A stretch of DNA of 64,000 bases from Psychrobium sp051201665 (GTDB taxonomy: Bacteria > Pseudomonadota > Gammaproteobacteria > Enterobacterales > Psychrobiaceae): assembly GCF_051201665.1 (NCBI RefSeq), contig NZ_CP179210.1, positions 4,225,774-4,289,773 of the forward strand, in the 5' to 3' direction. The notes under the pieces are model-generated. The model was not told the DNA's origin, searched no databases, and saw nothing but the letters and a program-made list of their open reading frames with translations. Of this stretch, positions 53,165-62,948 are shown in pieces; position 1 is the stretch's first letter; every line of letters begins with the position of its first letter. Made by a program: the position numbers and the translations under genes.

Positions 53165-53620
53165 AAGGACGGATATTCTACCAATTTTTTAACCGATCTA
53201 AAACGATCATTTTTCGATGATCCAATACATAATATAAATAGAATTATTTAAAGATCTTTATTATCTCTTATTATTAATGATCGCTTAGATCTGTGTGTAA
53301 GTGATCTAAGATCCTGATGATCATGATCTTAATGGTGATCATAAAGTGTTAAATGATCACGATCTATCTTGGGATCAAACTGTGTATAAAAACGCTAGTT
53401 ATCCACAGGGTGATTTGTAATTAAAGTTATTAACGAATAAGTATTTTTTTTAGGGCTGATATAAAGTAGTTATTCACAGGTTTAATTGTTCGAAAAATGA
53501 GTTATTGGATAACTTTTTTAGATCTAAAACCTAAAAAAACGGATCTCATGATGAAAATTAGATCCGTTTTTAGATGATCTTGTTGATGAATTTAGTGCGA
53601 TCTTTGACGATGTGATCACA
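53165..53620. other. Chromosomal replication origin (oriC)
   Basis: Between mnmG and mioC, the E. coli position. DnaA boxes: TTATCCACA 53399-53407, TTATTCACA 53470-53478, TGTGTATAA (TTATACACA reversed) 53381-53389, and the near match TGTGTGTAA 53292-53300. Twenty GATC sites between 53195 and 53617, fourteen of them within 53195-53376. An AT-rich unwinding region with GATCTTTATTATC and TCTTATTATTAA lies at 53221-53280. Confidence 0.93.
53535..53572 (-). terminator. Terminator of the mioC transcript at the oriC edge
   Basis: AAAACGGATCT (53536-53546) pairs with AGATCCGTTTT (53560-53570) around a 13-base loop; T-runs on both strands make it usable in both directions. It would stop mioC transcription before it reaches the DnaA boxes. 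Confidence 0.8.
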
Positions 53621-53626
53621 TTATTT

Positions 53627-54073
53627 TTAACCTGAAAGCTTATCTTGCCACTGCTCAAACCAATGTTGAGCGTGATCTTCTGGTATTTCTCCGGTGCTAA
53701 CATCGATATTTAGTGAGTCAATGATCTGTTTTGCACCGCGATCCTTAAGCATTTTGTCGACGGTTTTACCTGCTTGGCAAAATGTATCGTAGTTAGTGTC
53801 ACCTAGCGCACAGACAGCGTAATCGATGTGTTTTAGGTTAGTTTGAATGGCAAGTTGATCTATAAAATTTAAGATATTATCTGGAAAATCACCTGCTCCA
53901 TGGGTTGAAGTACAAAGGATCCATATTTGCGGTATGGTTAGATCGAAATCGTTAAGATCGGGAGCTAGATGTTGGTTCACTTCGCGATCGTCAGGCACAA
54001 GTGTTGCCAAATGATCCGCGACATATTCACTTGATCCAAGCATGGTACCGACAATAAAGTGGATTGGTTTCAT
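53627..54073 (-). CDS. mioC: Flavodoxin-like protein MioC
   Basis: 148 residues: FMN-binding GTMLGSSEYVADHL at the N-terminus, LCTSTHGAGDFPDNIL and ALGDTNYDTFCQAGK, the flavodoxin pattern of MioC, the protein encoded beside oriC in enterobacteria. Linked in E. coli to biotin synthase electron supply. Starts 8 bp after the TetR stop. Confidence 0.9.
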   Translation of the reverse strand: MKPIHFIVGTMLGSSEYVADHLATLVPDDREVNQHLAPDLNDFDLTIPQIWILCTSTHGAGDFPDNILNFIDQLAIQTNLKHIDYAVCALGDTNYDTFCQAGKTVDKMLKDRGAKQIIDSLNIDVSTGEIPEDHAQHWFEQWQDKLSG

Positions 54074-54081
54074 GTTATTTC

Positions 54082-54720
54082 CTATTTAAAAAAACTTGCT
54101 TCATCACCACTGTAGGTAATAGAGCGTAAACAAAATTGCTGACATTGTTGAATGAGCTTAATACGCTCGAAAGTAGGCATTTGTTGATGCTGCCAACGTA
54201 ATGGAATAAGTGTGGCTTCATTCAAGGTGCCCATGATTGCGCTAGCGACAATATGAGACTCCTGATTTAAAAAGCTACTTTGTTTGATCCCTTGATCTAT
54301 GATCTGAATAAATATTTGTTTGAATTGATCTTTAAAACGTAATCGGTGTTGTTCTATTGATTCTGATAACGGTTCGGCAAAGAGAGCGTATGACAGTTTG
54401 TCGGACATTAAAGCGCGAGAAAATAGCTGTTCTAATGCTGTTGTTAGTTGTTCTTTAGGATCGCTTGAAGTAAAAATTTGTCCATGATCGAGTAATAAGT
54501 CTTGTTCTGTAAGTTCACAATAAACCTGTTCTAGTAAGTGGTTTTTACTTTGGTAATGCTTATAAACAGAGCCAACAGCAAGACCTGAGTGATTGGCCAC
54601 TTTTTTGATAGTTAATCCGTTAAAGCCTTCTTGTGAAACAATAGACTTTGCTGCATTAAGTAGCTTTATGCGCTGCTTTGTCATGTGAGCGCGTGTTTTT
54701 TCGGTTGGTCTATAAGCCAT
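54082..54720 (-). CDS. TetR-family regulator
   Basis: 212 residues; helix-turn-helix at about 24-60 (SQEGFNGLTIKKVANHSGLAV, GSVYKHYQSKNHLLEQVY). Ligand domain unspecific. Precedes mioC by 8 bp, so the two are likely co-transcribed, an uncommon partner for mioC. Confidence 0.88.
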   Translation of the reverse strand: MAYRPTEKTRAHMTKQRIKLLNAAKSIVSQEGFNGLTIKKVANHSGLAVGSVYKHYQSKNHLLEQVYCELTEQDLLLDHGQIFTSSDPKEQLTTALEQLFSRALMSDKLSYALFAEPLSESIEQHRLRFKDQFKQIFIQIIDQGIKQSSFLNQESHIVASAIMGTLNEATLIPLRWQHQQMPTFERIKLIQQCQQFCLRSITYSGDEASFFK

Positions 54721-54788
54721 AAATTACTAATTTAGTTAATTTTTAGTTAGCTTACCTACAACATGCAAAAATGTGAATTATTGTTCAC

Positions 54789-55370
54789 TTATTTGGCTGG
54801 TTTAGCGAGTAAATAGTGTAAATCTTCAGGGAGAGCATTCTTTCCAAAGCGTTTTTCAAACTGATTAGCTTGTGACTTAGCTATTTCACTTTGCCCATTC
54901 TTCAGGTGTTCTCTGATTATTTTAATTAAACGTGCTGTTTCAACAGGTTCAATTAACATTTTAGCCCTAGCTTGTTTTGCAAGTCGAGCTTTTTGAACGG
55001 TTTTATCTGAAAAATTGTGCACTTCTTGGCTATTTTTAGGAAGAAGACTTAGTGGCTGCGCGTCTGTTTGTGGTGAGTGAGGATGCACATCTAATATTTC
55101 TTGAGCTTGTTCTGTTGTTGGTTCAAAAGACTCTTCCGTGATAGTAGGAGACTGATAATTAGCCGGAAAATTTAGCACCAATAAACCCACCAGCATTATG
55201 CTAGCGACAAGTGATAGAGGCAGGTAAGTTTTTAGTTTATTCGAGCTCTTTTGTGTTGTTACTTGTTGCACACTTAGTTGCGCTAATTCAGTTATCTTGT
55301 TGTCGACATTGATGGGTGGCATCTGTGTCGCTTGTTTTTTATATTGCTTATCGATGTCATGATCGGTCAT
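54789..55370 (-). CDS. Single-TM protein following ECF sigma gene, possible anti-sigma factor
   Basis: 193 residues: cytoplasmic N-terminus of about 45 residues, one membrane segment (YLPLSLVASIMLVGLLVLNF), then a periplasmic, proline/glutamine-rich part and a helical C-terminus with LIKIIREHLKNGQSEIAKSQANQFEKRFG. It starts 1 bp after the sigma gene stop. Place and topology suit an anti-sigma factor, but no zinc motif is present. Confidence 0.65.
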   Translation of the reverse strand: MTDHDIDKQYKKQATQMPPINVDNKITELAQLSVQQVTTQKSSNKLKTYLPLSLVASIMLVGLLVLNFPANYQSPTITEESFEPTTEQAQEILDVHPHSPQTDAQPLSLLPKNSQEVHNFSDKTVQKARLAKQARAKMLIEPVETARLIKIIREHLKNGQSEIAKSQANQFEKRFGKNALPEDLHYLLAKPAK

Positions 55371-55371
55371 G

Positions 55372-55914
55372 TTATTGTTCTCCAGTCATGTTATTTAACG
55401 ATAAACATTTACGTAGCGATTGATAGGCATATCGCAGGCGACTTTTTGCTGCTTCTAAGGAGCAATCGATAATTGTGGCGATCTGCTCTAAATTTAAATC
55501 AGTTTCTTGTTTGAGTAAAAATGTTTCCAATTGAATCGTTGGTAATTTTTTTAAACAATAATCTATGGTTTTCTTTTGTTGTCTAGATTCAGTTTGTTGT
55601 TCAGGTGAATGTACAGTATCTATTTCAATTAATTCTATATCTCTGTCTTGCTCTAAAGGAGCTTGTTGACGAGCAAAGCGTCGATGATGATCAACAATAA
55701 CATGATGAGCTATGGTATAGAGCCAAGTTGTGAATTTAGCTGTTGGCTCATAATTATCTTTGGCATTAATGAGTTTTCCCCATAGCTCCTGCATTAAATC
55801 ATCAGCCATAGATTGATCGCTACATTGCTTAAGCATATAGCGATAACTAGGACCTTTGTGACGGGCATATAGCAAATTAAACGCCATTAAATCGCCCGCC
55901 TTAAAGTCAATCAT
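55372..55914 (-). CDS. ECF-type RNA polymerase sigma factor
   Basis: 180 residues with region 2 (ADDLMQELWGKLINAKDNYE, FTTWLYTIAHHVIVDHHRR) and region 4 (LEQIATIIDCSLEAAKSRLRYAYQSL). Its ATG overlaps the VWA gene stop as TAATG, so translation is coupled. Drives an unknown regulon. Confidence 0.93.
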   Translation of the reverse strand: MIDFKAGDLMAFNLLYARHKGPSYRYMLKQCSDQSMADDLMQELWGKLINAKDNYEPTAKFTTWLYTIAHHVIVDHHRRFARQQAPLEQDRDIELIEIDTVHSPEQQTESRQQKKTIDYCLKKLPTIQLETFLLKQETDLNLEQIATIIDCSLEAAKSRLRYAYQSLRKCLSLNNMTGEQ

Positions 55915-57653
55915 TAGTTGATTATCTGTACGCTTGATGACAAGTCCTTAGTCGTTGTAAGTTGTGTTTCTAAATCTTTAGCACTGCGTAACATTTGAAT
56001 AAACTCGCTGCGATAACCAAAGTTATCTTGCCCTTTATTTTCTTGCGCTAAGATAATCATATCGTCAATTGAATAATCTTTCAGATATTTTGTTCCTCGC
56101 AAAGATTGAGAAAATGCGGCAACTGCTGAAGCGAATTTAAAATGCTGACTTGGCGAAGTATTTAGCTGGTCTTTATTAACAACCTGACTTATAAGCTTAC
56201 TTTGCTGTTGGTTTGGTAATTTATAGCGTAATTTTATCTGTGCAATTTCAGACAATGAACTGTTCGTTGAAATTTGAGGTGTTTGATATTTTAAAGTATC
56301 GACTGTTGATTGTTGCGCGTTGTTTAATGTTAGTTCATATAAGGCAGTCACTTGATGTCCTGCACCTATTTCGCCTGCATCCACTTTATCATTATTAAAA
56401 TCTTCATTGGCGAGAGCACGATTTTCGTAACCAATTAATCGATATTCACTCACGAGATTTGGATTAAATTCTACTTGAATTTTTACGTCATGAGCTATGG
56501 TATTAAGCGTTGATGACAACTCGTCAACCAATACTTTGCGGGCTTCATTGATATTGTCTATGTAAGCGTAGTTACCATTACCTACATCGGCTATTTGTTC
56601 CATGAGATGATCGTTGTAGTTACCTTGGCCAAATCCTAGTGTTGTTAATGCTATGCCTTGTTTACGTTTTTGTTTAACGAATTCTTTTAGTTGTTCAACG
56701 TTATTTAAACCCACATTAAAATCACCATCAGTTGCGAGAATAACGCGATTAATGCCATCTTTAATGAAGTTTTCACTCGCAAGGTTGTACGCAAGCTCTA
56801 TACCTTGAGCGCCGTTTGTTGAGCCCCCTGCACTTAATTTATTTAAGGCATTGCTAATCGTTGAGTATTCGTTACCGGGAGTTGGTTTTAATACCATTCC
56901 TGCTGCGCCAGCGTAAACGACTATTGAAACACGATCATCAGCGTCTAGTTGCTTGGTGAGCATTTTTAATGATTGTTTTAGTAATGGTAATTTACGCGCT
57001 GAATTCATTGATCCTGATACATCTAGTAGAAATACCAAATTTGCGTTACCTAATTGATCTTTGGGCACGTCGTAGCCCTTCAAACCTATTTTTAGAAGCT
57101 GTCTATCGCTATTCCAAGGTGCTGTCATCAATTCAGTATTTACAGAAAATGGTTGTGTATTGTTTTGAGGCGCTAATTGGTGGTAATCAAAGTAGTTAAG
57201 CATTTCTTCGACTCTTACCGCACCTTTAGGTGGTAATTGCCCCTGATCGATAAAACGGCGGACATTGGCGTAACTTCCTGTATCTACATCGATAGAGAAT
57301 GTTGAAAGCGGTGCGTTGCTAACCTGTTTAACGCCATTCTCATCAAGTTGTTGATACTTTTCACTGGTTGTCGGAGTTGGATGCGGTATTGGCATGATAT
57401 TCATTGGTTGCGCCATCTTGTGTCGTGAAAATTGCTGGCTTGGCATCGGTTGACTAACCAATTGCTGAGCTTCATTACTCACTATTCTTTGATCTTGTTG
57501 TATATCTTTGATTGCTAATTGCTGAGTTTTTTTAATTTGCTTTTCTTCTTCATTCTTCGTTGCTTGTGGTGAAGAGCCTGTGCAACCAATCATACTAAGT
57601 AATAAAGTTAACGCTACGCTCATCGCTGCAATTTGCTTGGTGTGTAAATTCAT
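55914..57653 (-). CDS. VWA-domain lipoprotein (YfbK-like)
   Basis: 579 residues: signal with lipobox SMIGC (Cys near residue 24), a glutamine/lysine-rich stretch, an N-terminal VWF_N-like block (STFSIDVDTGSYANVRRF, PPKGAVRVEEMLNYFDY), a von Willebrand A domain with MIDAS FLLDVSGSMNS and ILATDGDFNVG, and a C-terminal DUF3520-like domain. Same architecture as E. coli YfbK. First gene of an operon with an ECF sigma factor and a membrane protein. Confidence 0.92.
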   Translation of the reverse strand: MNLHTKQIAAMSVALTLLLSMIGCTGSSPQATKNEEEKQIKKTQQLAIKDIQQDQRIVSNEAQQLVSQPMPSQQFSRHKMAQPMNIMPIPHPTPTTSEKYQQLDENGVKQVSNAPLSTFSIDVDTGSYANVRRFIDQGQLPPKGAVRVEEMLNYFDYHQLAPQNNTQPFSVNTELMTAPWNSDRQLLKIGLKGYDVPKDQLGNANLVFLLDVSGSMNSARKLPLLKQSLKMLTKQLDADDRVSIVVYAGAAGMVLKPTPGNEYSTISNALNKLSAGGSTNGAQGIELAYNLASENFIKDGINRVILATDGDFNVGLNNVEQLKEFVKQKRKQGIALTTLGFGQGNYNDHLMEQIADVGNGNYAYIDNINEARKVLVDELSSTLNTIAHDVKIQVEFNPNLVSEYRLIGYENRALANEDFNNDKVDAGEIGAGHQVTALYELTLNNAQQSTVDTLKYQTPQISTNSSLSEIAQIKLRYKLPNQQQSKLISQVVNKDQLNTSPSQHFKFASAVAAFSQSLRGTKYLKDYSIDDMIILAQENKGQDNFGYRSEFIQMLRSAKDLETQLTTTKDLSSSVQIIN

Positions 57654-57832
57654 AATGACCTCGTGGGTTTAATTCATGTGAGTTGTTATAGCTATAAACG
57701 ATAGGGTTTTGAAAAAGGGTTATTTATTTTCAATTATTTTTTATTTAGTTGAATACGTATGCAGCCAATTGAGCATTGGGGAGGTCACGAGTTACTATTT
57801 TTTGTTCAATAATAATAATTTAAAGGTGTGTT

Positions 57833-59368
57833 ATGCGTTTACCATTGTCGTTGTGTACGGCGTTATTAGTTGTTACATCAACTCAATCTTATGCTGAAAC
57901 TGTTAAGGTGAAATCGCCTGATGGCAAGCTTGTCGTAACGGTTTCTGATGACGCTAACTTTCCTTCTTATCAAGTTTCCTTAGATGGAAAGCCTGTAATT
58001 AATGCGTCGCGCTTAGGTCTAGCCTTTAAAGCGCAAGGCGAGTTCAGCCAAGGTTTTTCTATTAAAAATAGTCAACAGTCTTCAGCTGACTCAATATGGC
58101 AACAGCCATGGGGAGAAGCTAAAACTATTCGTGATCATTACCAACAACTAACGGTTAATTTTGGCCATGATAATCAAAAACTTGATGTAACTTTCAAGGT
58201 TTACAACGAAGGTATTGGTTTTCAATATCACGTGCCTAATCAAGCAAACATGAAAGGTAATGTTGATATCACTAACGAATTTACCGAATTTTCAATTGCT
58301 AATGCTGACAAAGCGCAATCGTGTTGGATCCCTGCTCGTGGTTGGAACCGTTATGAATATGTTTATGAAAACACAACCGTTTTTAAAGCAGCTCATGTTC
58401 ATATACCATTTACGCTGAAAACTGAGCAAGTTGTTCATATTAGTATTCATGAAGCGGCATTAGTTGATTATGCTGGCATGACACTAAATCAACGTCGTCC
58501 AGGGACATTTAAGGCGGATTTAACACCGTGGTCTGATGGTATTCTAGTTAAGAAACAAGCTGGTTTCACAACGCCATGGCGTACTATTAAAATTGGCCGT
58601 AAAGCGGTTGATTTAGTCAATTCAAATATCATTCTTAACTTAAATGAGTACCTACATTCGGTTCAGCAAGCTACAAAGCGTGGCATTAGCATTAATACGC
58701 ATGAGCCGGTTAAAGACACCGGATTACGCCGCACTTACCCAAACTGGATCGCGAGAGAGGGCGCTTGAGGCCAAGAATTTAATGCTTGGGGGACACCGCC
58801 AAATCCTCCAGAGCATATCACTAATTTAATATTAACCCGCATGTTATCTGGAACAATGGACTTTACACCGGGTATTTTTGATTTAGGTTTCAACGGTATA
58901 GGAGATGCAAGCGTTAACCGCCCACAAACGACGTTAGCTAAACAACTTGCTTTGTATGTTGTGCTTTATAGTCCAATTCAAATGGCGGCTGATTTACCAC
59001 GAAACTATAAAAAACGCCCAGCAGCAATGCAGTTTATTAAAGATGTTCCAACTGATTGGCAAACAAGTATCGCTGTCGATGGTGAAGTAGGGGATTTTGC
59101 GGTGATTGCTCGTCAGCAACGCGACAGTGATGATGGGTTCCTAGGCGCTGTAACTGATGAAGAAGCACGTCAACTGACGGTTAAACTCGATTTCTTAGCG
59201 GTAGGTAAAACTTATGAGGCACAAATATACCGCGACGGTAAAGATGCTGATTGGGTGAGCAAGCCTTATGAAATGGTGATCGAGAATAAAAAAGTCACTA
59301 ATAAAGATAGTTTGAATTTACCACTAGCAACAAGTGGTGGTGTCGCTATCCGTTTTAAGGCGCTTTAA
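57833..59368 (+). pseudogene. GH97 alpha-glucosidase/galactosidase pseudogene
   Basis: A signal peptide and the GH97 N-terminal domain (VKSPDGKLVVTVSDDANFPSYQ, SCWIPARGWNRYEY) are intact to about residue 275. Sequence then jumps from ILNLNE to YLHSVQQATKRGISINTHEP, skipping roughly 180 residues of the catalytic barrel without loss of frame. TGA at 58766-58768 replaces the Arg codon expected in EGARGQEFNAW, and the frame continues to 59368 through MDFTPGIFD and LAKQLALYVVLYSPIQMAADLP. Both a deletion and a nonsense mutation disable it. Confidence 0.88.
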
Positions 59369-59446
59369 TAATTGATTCGTAATACTTGTATATGATGACG
59401 AAAACCGACATTATGACAAAATGTCGATTACAAATTGTGAAAATGT

Positions 59447-59704
59447 ATGAGTGTTACGTTTTATCGTGTTAAAGAAGGGGAATTTGCGCGATTGGTAGAA
59501 ACTGAGTCTATCACAAAGTTTATTGCCCAAGAAAGTGAAAACAGCCCATTAAAATTCTCATTAGTGGGTATCAATCCTTCTCAAAAACTCGCCTACATTG
59601 TCCGCCATGGCCGAAATGATGATTTACGAACATGGCGTTTAGATACATTAAGTGCTTTCATTAAGAAACTAGGTATTACTAGCTTGGAAGTGCAATTTAA
59701 TTAA
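59447..59704 (+). CDS. Unknown 85-residue protein
   Basis: A small mixed-charge protein (SVTFYRVKEGEFARLVETES, RTWRLDTLSAFIKKLG) with no membrane segment or recognised family. Its stop abuts the mnmE stop on the other strand. Composition looks coding; ribosome site weak. Confidence 0.6.
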   Translation: MSVTFYRVKEGEFARLVETESITKFIAQESENSPLKFSLVGINPSQKLAYIVRHGRNDDLRTWRLDTLSAFIKKLGITSLEVQFN

Positions 59705-61072
59705 TTACTTACCAATACAAAATGATGTAAAGATGCGGCTGAGTAAATCATCGCTGGTGAATTCGCCAGTAATTTCACTTAAGCATTGCTGCGCGACACG
59801 TAATTCTTCAGCCAGTAATTCGCCAGCATTAAAACCAACAAGTTGATCTTTACCAATATCAATATGCTCTTTGGCTTGCTCTAGGGCTTCTATATGGCGT
59901 GCTCGTGCCATGAAACTACCTTCGCCAACACTTTGGTAGCCCATGCAGTCTTTAAGGTGATTTTTCAGTAGTTCAACGCCATCACCTGTTTTGGCGGACA
60001 TATTGAAAATAGGGTAGTCGTTATCGCTGCTTTCACCGGTGATGTCGCCACTTAAATCGGCTTTGTTTCGAATAACAGACACGCCAGTGTCACTAGGTAA
60101 TTTAGCCATAAACTCAGGCCAAATTTTATGGGGATCGCTGTGATTTGTTTCGGTGCTATCAACCATAAATAATACGCGGTCGGCTTGATTAATCTCATCC
60201 CACGCACGTGAAATACCAATCTGTTCTATTTTGTCAGGACTTTCACGTAGGCCTGCTGTATCAATGATATGTAACGGCATGCCATCGATGTGAATGTGTT
60301 CACGGAGTACATCACGCGTTGTTCCAGCAATGTCTGTCACAATAGCAAGCTCTTGGCCAGATAGGGCGTTAAGTAATGATGATTTACCTGCATTAGGGCG
60401 ACCTGCAATAACTACACGCATGCCCTCACGCAACAAGCTACCTTGGCGGGCTTGTTGACGAACTTTATCTAGATGCTCAATGATGGCATTTAAATCGCCT
60501 AACACCTTGCCGTCAGATAAAAAGTCAATTTCTTCTTCTGGAAAATCAATCGCGGCTTCGACATAAATTCGCAGACGAATAAGGGCCTCAACAAGCTCAT
60601 TAATATGTTGTGAGAAATCACCTTTCATTGATTGTACTGCTGACTTAGCTGCTTGCTCTGATGTTGCATCTATAAGATCGGCAATAGCTTCGGCTTGCGC
60701 TAAATCCATTTTATCGTTCATGAAAGCCCGCTCTGAAAACTCACCAGGTCGGGCAGTGCGGATCCCTTTAATTTTTAGAATGCGTTTAATCAGCATATCA
60801 ACAATGACAGGGCCACCGTGACCTTGGAGCTCTAAAACGTCTTCGCCAGTAAACGAGTTTGGATTATTAAAGAATAGGGCGATGCCTTGATCTAACTCGC
60901 TGCCATCTTCATTTAAAAACGAACAGTAGTCTGCCATACGTGGTGTTGGTATTTTACCGAGTAATTGCGTGGCAACATTAGTCGCTAATGGACCTGAAAT
61001 ACGGACAATACCGACACCACCTCTACCTGGTGGTGTTGCTTGGGCGACGATGGTGTCTGTGTCAAAGCTCAT
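59705..61072 (-). CDS. mnmE: tRNA modification GTPase MnmE
   Basis: 455 residues from ATG 61072 (MSFDTDTIVAQATPPGRGGVGIVRIS), the family start; the longer frame upstream crosses a terminator. G-domain with GRPNAGKSSLLNAL, DIAGTTRD, DTAGLRE and NKAD; C-terminal CIGK with the catalytic-site cysteine. Partner of MnmG. Confidence 0.97.
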   Translation of the reverse strand: MSFDTDTIVAQATPPGRGGVGIVRISGPLATNVATQLLGKIPTPRMADYCSFLNEDGSELDQGIALFFNNPNSFTGEDVLELQGHGGPVIVDMLIKRILKIKGIRTARPGEFSERAFMNDKMDLAQAEAIADLIDATSEQAAKSAVQSMKGDFSQHINELVEALIRLRIYVEAAIDFPEEEIDFLSDGKVLGDLNAIIEHLDKVRQQARQGSLLREGMRVVIAGRPNAGKSSLLNALSGQELAIVTDIAGTTRDVLREHIHIDGMPLHIIDTAGLRESPDKIEQIGISRAWDEINQADRVLFMVDSTETNHSDPHKIWPEFMAKLPSDTGVSVIRNKADLSGDITGESSDNDYPIFNMSAKTGDGVELLKNHLKDCMGYQSVGEGSFMARARHIEALEQAKEHIDIGKDQLVGFNAGELLAEELRVAQQCLSEITGEFTSDDLLSRIFTSFCIGK

Positions 61073-61143
61073 AATGGATTCTTTAAAGTAGTGAACAATT
61101 AATGGGCGGGATTTTAGCACAGGGTTTGTAAAAGATAGGCATA

Positions 61144-61171
61144 AAAAAAGCGGCTTAGCGCCGCTTTTATG
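61144..61171. terminator. Terminator between yidC and mnmE
   Basis: AAAAGCGGC, loop TTAGC, GCCGCTTTT, with A- and T-runs on the two sides; stops the yidC-side transcript before mnmE. Confidence 0.85.
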
Positions 61172-61179
61172 CTTAGGAT

Positions 61180-61273
61180 GAGTAGTAAGCCGCAATATCA
61201 GTGATGATATAGAGAGCGACTATGCTCAGGGCGAGTGGTATGCCGCAGTATCAAGGATGATAAAGAGCGGCGA
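61180..61273. repeat. Imperfect 41 bp direct repeat downstream of yidC
   Basis: 61180-61220 and 61233-61273 share about three quarters of their bases (GAGT.GTA.GCCGCA.TATCA..GATGATA.AGAGCG). Non-coding; purpose unknown. Confidence 0.55.
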
Positions 61274-61286
61274 TACATTCGCTAAG

Positions 61287-62942
61287 TTATTTTTTTGCTG
61301 CTTTCTCATCTTCTTTATCGATGGCACGATAAATATACATCTGCTGTAATAGAGTAACAATGTTACTTACAACCCAGTATAGAACTAGACCTGATGGGAA
61401 CCATAAGAAGAATACAGTAAAGATAAGTGGCATAATTTGCATCATTTTCTGCTGCATTGGATCGGCAGACATCGATGGTTGCATCTTACTCATATACCAC
61501 ATACTTAAACCCATTAAGATAGGTAACACATAAGATGGATCTTTAACTGATAAATCAGTAATCCACAACATAAACGGTGCATGACGTAATTCTACAGACT
61601 CTTGTAACATCCAGAATAAACCTAAAAAGATAGGCATTTGGAATAGCAATGGTAAACAACCACCTAATGGGTTTACTTTTTCTTTCTTATACATCTCCAT
61701 GGTGGCTTGACCCATCTTCTGACGGTCATCACCATAACGCTCTTTTAATGCTGCCATTTTAGGTGCCAGTTTGCGCATTTTAGCCATTGAAGTGTATTGT
61801 TTTTTCGTTAATGGGTACATCAATCCACGAACGGTGAAAGTTAGTAATACAATTGCAAAGCCCCAGTTACCGACTAAACCATAGAAGAAGGTTAGCAACC
61901 AATGTAATGGTAGTGCCATCCACCAAAGGAAGCCATAATCTACGGTTAAATTAAGCGTTGGTGATAATGCTTCTAGGCGATCTTGTAATTTAGGACCTGT
62001 ATATAAGGTTGCATTGAATGTTTGAGTCGTATTAGGCGCAATTGTCGTTGGTTGCCCCATGAAACCAATAGAGCCAAACTCATTGCTTGAAGTCATACTC
62101 GTGTACAAACGATTTTCTTGGTCATTACTTGGTACCCAAGCGGTAACAAAGTAATGTTGAATCATTGCAACCCAGCCACCTTGTGTGATTTCTTTTAGGT
62201 TGGCATCTTCCATATCACCGAAATCATACTTTTGATATTTTTCTTGCTCAGTCGAATAAGCTGCGCCGCGATAAAGTTGCATCATCATGTTGCTTTCTTC
62301 AGTTGGTTTAACCACGCTTTGCGTTAGTTGGCCCCACTGTTGAACTAAGATATTTTGGCTTGAAGTGTTGTTAACGCGATAACCTATATCAACGTTATAG
62401 GCGTCACGCTTAAAAGAGAATACTTTATCAAATACAATGCCATTAGCATCGGTGTAAGTTAAAACAACTTCCAATGTATTCTGATCTGCTTCTAATACAT
62501 ATTTAGGTTGTGCTGAAAGATAAAGAGGACGTGAGTCACGCTTAGCATCGTCTGGTCCATTTGCACCGATTAAGCCACTTTTTGCTACAAATGTGTAGTT
62601 AGGTAGCTTTTCTAATAGGCGTAAATCTTCAGTACCATCCATTTCTACTGGATATTCTAATAGTGTTGATTCAACAATATCACCACCTAAAGTATCAATA
62701 GATATTTTTAGAAGATCAGTTGTTACAGTAACTATTTGACGGTTTTCTTGAGGATTTAAATCAGCTTGGCTCGCAACGGCGGTGCTTGTTGGCACAAATT
62801 CATTAGTTGATGCTGCTGGCGCACCTGTAGAAGTTGTTTGCGTTACGGGTTGTGCAGGTTTATTTGCTTCTTGCCATTCAGTGAATAGCAAAAACGAAAT
62901 AAACAACAATCCCACAATCAATATATTACGTTGTGATTCCAT
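61287..62942 (-). CDS. yidC: Membrane protein insertase YidC
   Basis: 551 residues: N-terminal anchor (SQRNILIVGLLFISFLLFTEW), a periplasmic P1 domain, then the conserved five-segment core with YPLTKKQYTSMAKMRKLAPK, NPLGGCLPLLFQMPIFLGLF and FPSGLVLYWVVSNIV, ending in a basic tail. Inserts and folds inner-membrane proteins with or without Sec. Starts 6 bp after the yidD stop. Confidence 0.97.
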   Translation of the reverse strand: MESQRNILIVGLLFISFLLFTEWQEANKPAQPVTQTTSTGAPAASTNEFVPTSTAVASQADLNPQENRQIVTVTTDLLKISIDTLGGDIVESTLLEYPVEMDGTEDLRLLEKLPNYTFVAKSGLIGANGPDDAKRDSRPLYLSAQPKYVLEADQNTLEVVLTYTDANGIVFDKVFSFKRDAYNVDIGYRVNNTSSQNILVQQWGQLTQSVVKPTEESNMMMQLYRGAAYSTEQEKYQKYDFGDMEDANLKEITQGGWVAMIQHYFVTAWVPSNDQENRLYTSMTSSNEFGSIGFMGQPTTIAPNTTQTFNATLYTGPKLQDRLEALSPTLNLTVDYGFLWWMALPLHWLLTFFYGLVGNWGFAIVLLTFTVRGLMYPLTKKQYTSMAKMRKLAPKMAALKERYGDDRQKMGQATMEMYKKEKVNPLGGCLPLLFQMPIFLGLFWMLQESVELRHAPFMLWITDLSVKDPSYVLPILMGLSMWYMSKMQPSMSADPMQQKMMQIMPLIFTVFFLWFPSGLVLYWVVSNIVTLLQQMYIYRAIDKEDEKAAKK

Positions 62943-62948
62943 AAGATG

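Noticed and set aside
57709..57897. 62-codon frame before the GH97 gene
   Set aside because: AT-rich promoter region overlapping the GH97 signal peptide in another frame; no ribosome site.
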